From assembly GCA_964637185.1 (NCBI GenBank), contig CAZWVB010000014.1:1-16651 (forward strand): a stretch of 16,651 bases of DNA, in the 5' to 3' direction. Made by a program: the position numbers and the translations under genes. The notes beneath the pieces are model-generated. The model saw only the letters and a list, made by a program, of their open reading frames with translations. It was not told the DNA's origin and searched no databases. Shown here one piece after another: positions 5,745 through 12,523 of the stretch (position 1 is the stretch's first letter; every line of letters begins with the position of its first letter). The stretch is from CAZSVP01 sp964637185. GTDB taxonomy: Bacteria > Patescibacteriota > Saccharimonadia > CAILAD01 > BJGX01.

Positions 5745-6331
5745 GCTGTAGCTAAATTTACTTTGGCCGCGTCGCGGCGGCCGTAGCAGAATAGTAGCAG
5801 CTCGCCTGGATCGCCACTGACAGTAGTGTGCTTATCGCTATGCTTGCCAACCACGATTTCTTGGTTTGTGAGATCGTTGTGGATTGTCAGTACACCCAGA
5901 TCGCTCACTTCGCTGGCCCTCACCTTCATAAGTCCAGCCAGGCTGTTCCAAAGTAATGCCACTGCTTCGCCACTTGGTTTTGGTCGACTCCTATGCAGAC
6001 CGCCTCGCAAGATGTCTTCATTGTGGATGTAGAATTCCGCCACGTTGAGCGTAGCGGGCATCCACCACGGATAATGTCGCATCTTCTCCACAACATAAGT
6101 ATGGCCCTTGTGGGCTATCCGTCTCATCGTCCGCTCGTGCCAAGGATGCAAGGCCGGTATGACTATGCCGATCGAGCTAAGATAGCGCTCGCGTGCTAGT
6201 AAATGCGTAGCTACATCTTCTACTGTCCAGCCCTCACACAACGAGCTGGCCTGCCACTGGCGGACGCTAAGACCGGATAGCAATCCAGCCATAAACAATC
6301 TCTCAGATATTGCAAAATCCTTCTTACTCAC
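5741..6331 (-). CDS. TIGR03085 family metal-binding protein (DinB/maleylpyruvate isomerase-like fold)
   Basis: A 196-residue protein. LCEGWTVEDVATHLLARER (residues 31-49, His43) is the hallmark of the N-terminal domain of mycothiol-dependent maleylpyruvate isomerases and the TIGR03085 family. IVIPAL, EFYIHNEDILRG (His103) and the C-terminal GDPGELLLFCYGRRDAA complete the TIGR03085 pattern. The fold is a four-helix bundle that usually binds a metal through histidines and often handles low-molecular-weight thiols. One expected second histidine (HHED in typical members, from memory) is asparagine here (HNED). The start is GTG at 6331, overlapping the upstream TGA-less TAA end by eight bases (GTGAGTAA). 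The family is mainly actinobacterial, so transfer from an actinobacterium is plausible. Confidence 0.85.
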   Translation of the reverse strand: MSKKDFAISERLFMAGLLSGLSVRQWQASSLCEGWTVEDVATHLLARERYLSSIGIVIPALHPWHERTMRRIAHKGHTYVVEKMRHYPWWMPATLNVAEFYIHNEDILRGGLHRSRPKPSGEAVALLWNSLAGLMKVRASEVSDLGVLTIHNDLTNQEIVVGKHSDKHTTVSGDPGELLLFCYGRRDAAKVNLATA

Positions 6332-7079
6332 CTATCCCCCTATGTCTTTTGAGGGTCGGGCTGGTAGTAGATGCTCGCTCGTGCCACATGCCAAGCCAGA
6401 TTGGCGCCACGCGCTGGGCTTGATCACTGATTTGCCCAGTTTGCAAATATTGTGTCAGCGCCGGTTCGCCATCGCCATAGCCGATGGCCATCAGATAGAT
6501 CCATTCATCAGAATATGGCTCAACAGATAGCTTGTCGAGCTGACGCTCTTTGATATAGCGCATGGCCAAAGCCCCCGCCTCAATACTACCCGGCGCACTG
6601 GTGGTATCTAGCCGAGGTTCGTGGTAGAAGCGGCTCAATCCGTCGGCAGTGGTTTGCATCACCTGGGCTGGACCAGATGCACCACTAGGATTTTGCAGGT
6701 TCTTACCCAGAGATTCTTCGGCAATAATGATAGCTAATAGCTGAGGATCAATGTTGTTTTTGATAGCAGCGGCTTCTATAACAGGCCATTCTTGTTTTAC
6801 ATCTTCTGGCAACCAGGCCATGGGCTCAGCCTCGACTGTCTCTGGCTGATTAGTCAGTTTGACTGGCTCGACTGATACCTCTGTCCGTTCTGGTTGTGAA
6901 ACAGTCGGGCTTGTTGGTTTGACTAGCTCGGCTCGATGATCTGGATGCGGTGATTTGGTTACAAGACCACCAAGCGTAATACCAGTGGCTAGCATCATGG
7001 CCCGCAACTGTTTGAGCCTACGCTGTGATAAAGCATCAACTGCTTCAGAGCTCTTGCGATTACTAGACTCTCTCTCCAT
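6324..7079 (-). CDS. Membrane-anchored lytic transglycosylase (SLT domain)
   Basis: A 251-residue protein. A basic N-terminus and a short hydrophobic segment (about residues 27-41) suggest a membrane anchor or signal. Residues 42-88 are a Pro/Thr/Val-rich linker. The SLT domain covers about 95-220: AIIIAEESLGKN with catalytic Glu121 or Glu122, then PSGASGPAQVMQTTADGL (the GxxGxxQ-type motif) and YLMAIGYGDGEPALTQYL in place of the usual AYNxGxG motif. Such enzymes cleave the glycan strands of peptidoglycan. In an episymbiont this could serve growth, secretion-system assembly or action on the host wall; the sequence does not decide. It is the first gene of a pair with the TIGR03085 gene, transcribed from a leaderless-type promoter at 7086-7091. 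Confidence 0.87.
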   Translation of the reverse strand: MERESSNRKSSEAVDALSQRRLKQLRAMMLATGITLGGLVTKSPHPDHRAELVKPTSPTVSQPERTEVSVEPVKLTNQPETVEAEPMAWLPEDVKQEWPVIEAAAIKNNIDPQLLAIIIAEESLGKNLQNPSGASGPAQVMQTTADGLSRFYHEPRLDTTSAPGSIEAGALAMRYIKERQLDKLSVEPYSDEWIYLMAIGYGDGEPALTQYLQTGQISDQAQRVAPIWLGMWHERASTTSPTLKRHRGIGE

Positions 7080-7085
7080 CTGTCA

Positions 7086-7107
7086 ATCATAGCACACGTG
7101 CTACAAT
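7086..7107. promoter_or_regulatory. Back-to-back leaderless promoters with a shared inverted repeat
   Basis: Only 34 bases separate the two divergent ATGs (7079 minus, 7114 plus). The minus -10 box is TATGAT (7086-7091) and the plus -10 box is TACAAT (7102-7107). Each lies exactly six bases from its ATG. Between and partly over them is an inverted repeat TAGCAC-AC-GTGCTA (7090-7103), touching both -10 boxes, a possible operator. Any -35 contacts must lie in the coding sequence of the opposite gene. Confidence 0.6.
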
Positions 7108-7113
7108 ACGCTT

Positions 7114-8148
7114 ATGCCAGAAAAACAACCAAGCACTCCGATGGATGCCAATCCAATCGCTAGTTTCAACCTCAAGACAGCTGATTTTGAGCCAATCAAT
7201 CCTATAGAGACTAACATACCCCGTGCCGAACGACTACTTGCCACGCCAGAGCTGCAGGCTGAGCTCCAAGACCCTCGACTGTTGACAGACCCCGAGACCG
7301 GCCAGAGCTTTGAGCTGCTGGAGCTCAACCGGCATGTCGATGGGCCACCGCTTGTGATGACGTTGTCATGGAGCATCGACTCGCAACATCCTGGCACCAA
7401 TTATGAGGCCGAGCAGACCGCGCTACAGACCGGCCGACGTATGCTGGTGGTCAACAACCCCAATACGGGGCATGGCGACAAGCTCACCCGCGAACAGCGA
7501 CATGCTCTAAAGTCCGGGGAAGGTTTTGATACTGTAGCCAAACCACTACTGAGCGCTTTTCGAGCTCACAACATCAACCAAATCGATCTGGATGGTACCT
7601 CTATGGGTGGACGGCTAGCAGCAAGCTTAGCCGCCAATGCCAGTAGCTATGGGATTGAAGTGGGTCACCTCGTACTGATAGACCCGCCAGGCATGTCCGA
7701 TCGAGGCCTAGTCAAACTTACCCGAGATTTTGTTTCCGAAAATCCCAATCTAGCACGCTACAACGAACTGACTCGTGATCCACGCTACTCTGGAAGTGAT
7801 AGTCTTCTAGATACTATGAAGTTCTTTGTAGCTCTCGCCCGTCAAGGATTTGATGCCAATTTTATCAGCTACACCAAAGCCATGGCCAAAGGCAACCTTG
7901 TGACAGATATCATGACGGCGCTCGGTAGCCAACCAGATCTCCTTGTCACATGGATATATGGCGATGCTAGCCATATCAGCAATCCTTCTGAGGTGATGCG
8001 TACTTATCATCTCTTGCCTAAGAACTTGCAACGACGTGTTCGACTACAAATATTGCCTGGCGAAACTCATGCACTTGGCAACGGTCAAGCCAAACGTATT
8101 GCCGCACACGTCAAAGATGCGTTAGAGTTAAATAAGGAGACAATATGA
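7114..8148 (+). CDS. Alpha/beta-hydrolase fold protein
   Basis: A 344-residue protein without a signal peptide. The nucleophile elbow is LDGTSMGGRLAASLA with Ser163. Asp284 in TWIYGDASHIS and His319 in LPGETHALGN complete a plausible catalytic triad in the right order. The first 75 residues are an extension rich in prolines and acidic residues and are not part of the fold. A long insertion (about 200-260) between the nucleophile and Asp probably forms the lid. An esterase, lipase or thioesterase activity is likely; the substrate is unknown. The gene leads an operon with msrB (ATGA overlap) and an FMN reductase, and is divergent from the lytic transglycosylase gene. It is predicted to be leaderless. 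Confidence 0.82.
   Translation: MPEKQPSTPMDANPIASFNLKTADFEPINPIETNIPRAERLLATPELQAELQDPRLLTDPETGQSFELLELNRHVDGPPLVMTLSWSIDSQHPGTNYEAEQTALQTGRRMLVVNNPNTGHGDKLTREQRHALKSGEGFDTVAKPLLSAFRAHNINQIDLDGTSMGGRLAASLAANASSYGIEVGHLVLIDPPGMSDRGLVKLTRDFVSENPNLARYNELTRDPRYSGSDSLLDTMKFFVALARQGFDANFISYTKAMAKGNLVTDIMTALGSQPDLLVTWIYGDASHISNPSEVMRTYHLLPKNLQRRVRLQILPGETHALGNGQAKRIAAHVKDALELNKETI
8130..8138 (+). promoter_or_regulatory. Ribosome-binding site of msrB
   Basis: An AATAAGGAG-type purine-rich site just before the ATG at 8145, inside the 3' end of the hydrolase gene. It supports translation of msrB as an internal operon gene. The exact limits are approximate. Confidence 0.6.
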
Positions 8149-8570
8149 TTACAGACCAAGATGAGCTCAAAAAGAAGATCGACTCGCTTGACGATGAGGC
8201 TCGCGAAGTCACCCAAAACAAGGGTACCGAAGCCCCCTTCAGCGGGAAATATGTCGATGAGCATTCTGACGGATCCTACCACTGTGCAGTTTGTGGTCAG
8301 AAATTATTTGAAAGCGATGTAAAATTTGACAGCCAATCTGGCTGGCCAAGCTTTACGCAAGCTATCACTGGATCAGTAACACTTACGCCAGACCACTCTC
8401 ATGGAATGAGTCGAATAGAAGTAACTTGCAGTAATTGTGGGGCACATCTCGGGCATATGTTTGCCGACTGGCCTGTCGACCCCAAATTAAACAATGGCAA
8501 AACAAAAGTAACTGATTTCTGTATCAACTCCTGTGCACTTGATTTCAAAAAGAAAGGTAGCGACAAGTAA
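8145..8570 (+). CDS. msrB: Peptide methionine-R-sulfoxide reductase
   Basis: A 141-residue MsrB, which reduces the R-epimer of methionine sulfoxide in proteins. Zinc-binding CxxC pairs are Cys47/Cys50 (CAVCG) and Cys95/Cys98 (CSNCG). SGWPSF (residues 65-70) and GAHLGHMF (99-106) are the substrate-pocket motifs. The catalytic cysteine is Cys126. The family's RYCINSASL motif reads DFCINSCAL here, so the arginine before the cysteine is replaced and a second cysteine (Cys130) lies four residues on. It overlaps the upstream gene by ATGA and the downstream gene by one base (TAATG). msrA is on a separate operon at 3814-4296, so the cell can repair both epimers. Confidence 0.96.
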   Translation: MITDQDELKKKIDSLDDEAREVTQNKGTEAPFSGKYVDEHSDGSYHCAVCGQKLFESDVKFDSQSGWPSFTQAITGSVTLTPDHSHGMSRIEVTCSNCGAHLGHMFADWPVDPKLNNGKTKVTDFCINSCALDFKKKGSDK

Positions 8571-9124
8571 TGGAACTAGGGATAATTGTCGGTAGTGTAA
8601 GAGAAGGCCGACTGGCCGATCGAGTAGTCGCCTGGCTTCAGGCTGAGCTGGCCAATCTCCAAGCCGAATACACCATGCTGGATATCAAAGCGTATGATTT
8701 ACCACTGCTTGACATGGCTACCGAGCCTCACAATGCCGAAGGCAAATACAACCACGATGAGGTGGCCAAATGGTCAGAGGCAGTCAAATCATGTAACTCT
8801 TACATCATAGTGACAGCCGAATACAATCACGGCTACCCGGCTGCGCTCAAAAACGGCCTGGATTGGCTGTATCCCGAGTGGCACAACAAGCCAGTAGGGA
8901 TAGTTAGCTACTCCACTGGGCCAATCGGTGGTGCACGCGCTATCGAGCAGCTGCTGCCAGTAATCAATCATCTGGGTATGCACTCGCTGAGCACTGCAAT
9001 TAGTATAGGCAAAGCCCAGGACATCATCGATCAAAATGGCAAGACTGAAGCTAGCTATCTCGCTGACATGTTGGCCGGTATGGTACGTGACCTCGATAGT
9101 TTGGTTGACAACCTAAGTTTATAG
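8570..9124 (+). CDS. NADPH-dependent FMN reductase
   Basis: A 184-residue flavodoxin-fold protein of the SsuE/azoreductase-type NADPH-dependent FMN reductase family. IIVGSVREGRLADRVVAWL is the N-terminal phosphate-binding loop and TAEYNHGYPAALKNGLDWLY is the diagnostic central motif. YSTGPIGGARAIEQL follows in the third loop. It is the third gene of the 7114 operon, starting in the last base of the msrB stop. Reduced flavin or quinone could supply electrons for detoxification, but no link to MsrB is proven. The stop overlaps the convergent Nudix stop by six bases. Confidence 0.92.
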   Translation: MELGIIVGSVREGRLADRVVAWLQAELANLQAEYTMLDIKAYDLPLLDMATEPHNAEGKYNHDEVAKWSEAVKSCNSYIIVTAEYNHGYPAALKNGLDWLYPEWHNKPVGIVSYSTGPIGGARAIEQLLPVINHLGMHSLSTAISIGKAQDIIDQNGKTEASYLADMLAGMVRDLDSLVDNLSL

Positions 9125-9532
9125 CCCCAAATTCTGCCAGGCTTTAGGGTTGGCGCGTAGCCAACGAAGACCATGACCAATCTCATCGTCGGTGTATTTG
9201 GCAAAGAATTCATTCATACTCATCCAAGCTAGCCGCTCGGCTTCAGCAGGGTCCATCACCTTGGGCTCACCGCTTACAAGTTCGCAAAGCACGAAGTTAA
9301 GTCGGATCTTGACGTCTTCAAGTTCGTGCTTGGCAAATACTTGGATTGGTTTTACCTCCACTCCAAACTCTTCCATTGATTCACGCTTGGCAGTATGTTG
9401 CAGTGATTCACCTGACTCAACAGTACCCGAGGCAAATGCCCAAGCGCCAGGCAAATGCTTCTTCTGCATCGAGCGCTGTACAAATAGGCATTTTCCGCCG
9501 CGCACTATCACTAGTACTGAGTGGTCTTCCAT
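9119..9532 (-). CDS. Nudix hydrolase
   Basis: A 137-residue Nudix (MutT-like) protein that hydrolyses a nucleoside diphosphate linked to another moiety, such as oxidised dNTPs or nucleotide sugars. The Nudix box spans residues 36-58: Gly36, Glu42, Arg50-Glu51, Glu54-Glu55 and Gly57 all match GX5EX7REUXEEXGU, with serine at the first hydrophobic position. The substrate cannot be inferred. The start is set at ATG 9532, eight bases behind the capA-like stop with an AGGA element. An in-frame GTG at 9556 inside the upstream gene is less likely. It is the second gene of the 10953 operon. Confidence 0.93.
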   Translation of the reverse strand: MEDHSVLVIVRGGKCLFVQRSMQKKHLPGAWAFASGTVESGESLQHTAKRESMEEFGVEVKPIQVFAKHELEDVKIRLNFVLCELVSGEPKVMDPAEAERLAWMSMNEFFAKYTDDEIGHGLRWLRANPKAWQNLGL

Positions 9533-9540
9533 ACTTCCTA

Positions 9541-10953
9541 TTATTGCGCCGGCCACCAGCTGTGGCTATAAACATCATTTAGCACCTTCTGAGCAGCGGC
9601 ACCGTCGAGCAGATGTGGTTGATAGTACTGCTCGATCTGGATTGGAGTATATTTGGCTCCGACCAAGCTTGACCCGTCGAATGTTGCGGTGAGAAACATG
9701 CCCTGTTTGGTCTCGAGCATCTGCTCTTGGTCGAACACAAAGTTGCCAAGAGAGTAGGTGATGAGATGGCCGTTGTACCATTCGATCCCCTGTACCCAAT
9801 GAGGATGGCTACCTACTACCATAGTGGCACCGGCGTCAATCGCTCGGTGTGCCACTTGGCGCATGGTATCGCTTTGCTGATGGGTATACTCCTCACTCCA
9901 GTGAAAGACCGAAATCACCACGTCGGACTGGGCTTTGGCGGCTTTGATATCAGCTTCCATCTGGGCTATGTAGGCTTCATTGGTGGGATACCATGGTGGA
10001 ATCTTCACAAACGCAATGCCTGTATTGGTCGGGCCTGCCTCGACATCGCCCGGGATAGCACTGTAGCCTAGCAATGCAACACGTGTGCCTTTGACAGTGG
10101 CGATATATGGGCTGTGTGCTTCAGTAGAATTGTGACCAGCGCCATAGTAGCCAATGTTGCGCGCCTTGAGACTACTCATCATGCTCTCAAAAGGCGCCAC
10201 TCCCCCATTCATACTATGGTTGTTAGCCAGACTCACTGCATCGATACCGGCAAAGCTCAGTCCATCGAGCGAGCGACTGGGCGAAGCAAAGCTCATACCC
10301 GCTAGTGGATACGGAATCCCATCGGCTGCTGTCCACTCAGCATCGGCGATCGTAAGATCAGCGTTTTTGGTACTGTCTGCTACCTTGGAAAAACTGCTAG
10401 TATAGTCACCGCGTTTGCTTTCTTGCTCGTAGACAGTGCGGCCAATGATAATGTCGCCTAAAGCATTGAGCGTCCAAGTCTGTGAGTTGGTCTTGAGTAG
10501 GTCTTGCAAGCGTAGAGATATCTGTCCGATATCGAAATTGTTTAGAGTTTTACTCGCTGCCGAGTCGGCGTAAGACAAATACAGACTTGCTTGCTTGGTA
10601 GGTGTCAGCACCTCACCGCTGCCAAGCTGCTGCGGCTGCGCAGTCTGACGCCAAGCTATTGGCTGATGGTTGGGCTGGTCAGCGTCGACGGATACGACAA
10701 GATCGGCATTTGCGGCATTGTTGTCCTGACGCGCTGTTTTGCCATTTTGATCGACATACTGCGCGATGGACTGCATGATGGCGACTTGCTGCTGGGTGGG
10801 TATTCTTGTATCAATTTTGATCACCAGCTCAGGTTTGCTCGCCATTGCCACAGACCTGTGACGATGGCGAGCAAAGTACCATATACCAAGCGTCAGAGTC
10901 ACCAACAGTAGTGCTATTGTTACCCCAATCGCTAGCCACCACCACTTTTTCAT
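9541..10953 (-). CDS. CapA-family (poly-gamma-glutamate synthesis type) metallophosphatase-like membrane protein
   Basis: A 470-residue protein with one N-terminal membrane helix (about residues 5-27), so the bulk is probably outside the membrane. Residues about 40-157 form an extra domain of unknown type with alternating strands and helices. The CapA/PGA_cap domain runs from about 160 to 440, with metal-site motifs LGDIIIGR (Asp167), SLANNHSMN (Asn245-His246), FHWSEEY (His351) and GSHPHWVQG (His383/His385), then YSLGNFVFDQ. CapA proteins take part in poly-gamma-glutamate capsule export or attachment, but many family members have other envelope roles, and no capB/capC is in the window. The mRNA is predicted to be leaderless (TATACT at 10960-10965). 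Confidence 0.9.
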   Translation of the reverse strand: MKKWWWLAIGVTIALLLVTLTLGIWYFARHRHRSVAMASKPELVIKIDTRIPTQQQVAIMQSIAQYVDQNGKTARQDNNAANADLVVSVDADQPNHQPIAWRQTAQPQQLGSGEVLTPTKQASLYLSYADSAASKTLNNFDIGQISLRLQDLLKTNSQTWTLNALGDIIIGRTVYEQESKRGDYTSSFSKVADSTKNADLTIADAEWTAADGIPYPLAGMSFASPSRSLDGLSFAGIDAVSLANNHSMNGGVAPFESMMSSLKARNIGYYGAGHNSTEAHSPYIATVKGTRVALLGYSAIPGDVEAGPTNTGIAFVKIPPWYPTNEAYIAQMEADIKAAKAQSDVVISVFHWSEEYTHQQSDTMRQVAHRAIDAGATMVVGSHPHWVQGIEWYNGHLITYSLGNFVFDQEQMLETKQGMFLTATFDGSSLVGAKYTPIQIEQYYQPHLLDGAAAQKVLNDVYSHSWWPAQ

Positions 10954-10959
10954 GTCTTA

Positions 10960-10965
10960 AGTATA
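10960..10965 (-). promoter_or_regulatory. -10 box TATACT for the CapA/Nudix operon
   Basis: On the minus strand TATACT is followed by TAAGAC and the ATG at 10953. This is the six-base spacing seen at other unit-leading genes here, with no ribosome-binding site. Confidence 0.6.
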
Positions 10966-10976
10966 CTCTCTACAGG

Positions 10977-11005
10977 TTGGTGATTGTACCACTAACAGGT
11001 ATAAT
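10977..11005 (+). promoter_or_regulatory. Promoter of tldD-tldE, leaderless type
   Basis: TATAAT (11000-11005) is followed by ATCGAT and the ATG at 11012. TTGGTG at 10977-10982 is 17 bases upstream and may act as a weak -35 box. Only 58 bases separate this ATG from the divergent CapA ATG. Confidence 0.65.
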
Positions 11006-11011
11006 ATCGAT

Positions 11012-12523
11012 ATGAGTAAGTTATTGCAGCAATACAATAAAACCATATCGGCAGTCACGGCCTCGGCCAAACGTGATGGCATGTATGTGGTGCAGCGCTG
11101 GCATGCGCGCAATTATTTTGAGCTTGAGCACAAGGCCGGGCGAACTTACAAAGCACGCACCGATAGTGATGTGGGCGTAGGTATGTGTGTATTTACCAAA
11201 TCTGGCCATCTGGCGTTTGGCTCCACCAACGATGTTAGCCATGAATCTGTTCTATCCCAGTATAAGTCTTTGGCCAAAATAGCTCAGGCCAATCAAACTG
11301 CAGGAGCGGCGACCGCTCCCGAGATATACGAGCTCGAGATGCAACCTAACTTGGGTGAGGATAGCTTGCACTATCGCGCCATCGATCCGGGACATACTAC
11401 CATTACACTTGTCGAACAGCAGCTCGAGAAGTTGCACAACCACATGATGGAGTTGGATCAAGATATCAACGCCTTGATCCGGTTTAACACCGAATCAGAC
11501 ATCTGGCGAATCGTACGTAGCGACGATACAGACGTGGATTGGTGCACACCCAAAGCAAGGCTCAACCTGCAACTCACCATCACCAAAGATGGTAAAACAG
11601 GATCAACCTATCTCCGAGCGATTCATCCTACGGTCGATCAACTACTCGGTAATATCGAGTCTTTTAACAAAGATCTAGACGCCAGCTACCATATGTTGGT
11701 GGAGCAAATATCGGCCGAGCAGCTCGAGTCCGGCAGCTATCCGCTAGTGCTAGATAGCACACTTGTTGGCATGATAGCCCATGAGGCACTCGGCCACCCA
11801 GCAGAGTCCGATCTGGTAGCAAACGGCGGTAGCGTGCTGGGCGACGATACCAACCAATACAAGATAGGCTCAACCGTGGCATCAACTAGCGTCACCGTCA
11901 GTGATCATGAGCCTGGTATGTCACATGGTTTTCATCCCTACGGAGCATTTGGCAATGCGCGTCAGTCCGTCACAATCATCAACAATGGCAAACTTGAAGA
12001 ATCGATCAGCGACGTCTTCTCGGCAGCAAAGATCGGCGTAGCCAACAAGAATTGTGAACGTGCCGAGGGCTATTGGGCTGTAGCGATTCCACGCATGTCC
12101 AAAACATTTGTAGATGTCGCCGATGCTAAGCCTGCCGGCCAGGAGCTAGCGTCTGACGGAACACGTGTCATCGATCCACGACATGTACAGTCAGCATTGC
12201 TCAAACTACGCAGTTTTGACAAGCACCCCACTGTATATTTCTTGCAACAAATGACTGGTGGCCAGGTTTCACCGGTGGTCGGTTCGTTTATGTTCGGCAC
12301 CGGATTTGCCTACCGCATATCTGCCAATACTATTGAGCCGCTACAGCCAGTAACCTTCTCAGGCAATGTCTTGGGAGCGCTTAAGTCAATAAGCCTAGGC
12401 GTCGGTGAAATTTGCTTTGAGGCTGGTGGCTACTGCGGCAAAGCCGGCCAAGTAGCACACGTCACTGACGGCGGCACTCAGCTAATATTTGTCGAGCCTA
12501 CCTCTGAGGTAACACTATCATGA
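11012..12523 (+). CDS. tldD: TldD metalloprotease subunit
   Basis: A 503-residue TldD/PmbA family protein. The zinc-binding active site is HEALGH (residues 257-262) in the sequence MIAHEALGHPAESD. A conserved C-terminal cysteine (Cys475, GYCGKAGQ) is the expected extra zinc ligand of TldD. The TldD-TldE heterodimer is a cylindrical protease that trims unfolded peptides. In other bacteria it matures microcin B17 and helps degrade the CcdA antitoxin. The gene overlaps tldE by ATGA, as expected for subunits made in equal amount. No peptide precursor is seen next to it, so its substrate here is unknown. Confidence 0.95.
   Translation: MSKLLQQYNKTISAVTASAKRDGMYVVQRWHARNYFELEHKAGRTYKARTDSDVGVGMCVFTKSGHLAFGSTNDVSHESVLSQYKSLAKIAQANQTAGAATAPEIYELEMQPNLGEDSLHYRAIDPGHTTITLVEQQLEKLHNHMMELDQDINALIRFNTESDIWRIVRSDDTDVDWCTPKARLNLQLTITKDGKTGSTYLRAIHPTVDQLLGNIESFNKDLDASYHMLVEQISAEQLESGSYPLVLDSTLVGMIAHEALGHPAESDLVANGGSVLGDDTNQYKIGSTVASTSVTVSDHEPGMSHGFHPYGAFGNARQSVTIINNGKLEESISDVFSAAKIGVANKNCERAEGYWAVAIPRMSKTFVDVADAKPAGQELASDGTRVIDPRHVQSALLKLRSFDKHPTVYFLQQMTGGQVSPVVGSFMFGTGFAYRISANTIEPLQPVTFSGNVLGALKSISLGVGEICFEAGGYCGKAGQVAHVTDGGTQLIFVEPTSEVTLS

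Noticed and set aside
9533..9556. GTG at 9556 as the Nudix start
   Set aside because: It would add eight non-conserved residues inside the capA-like gene. The ATG at 9532 has an AGGA element and fits the family length.
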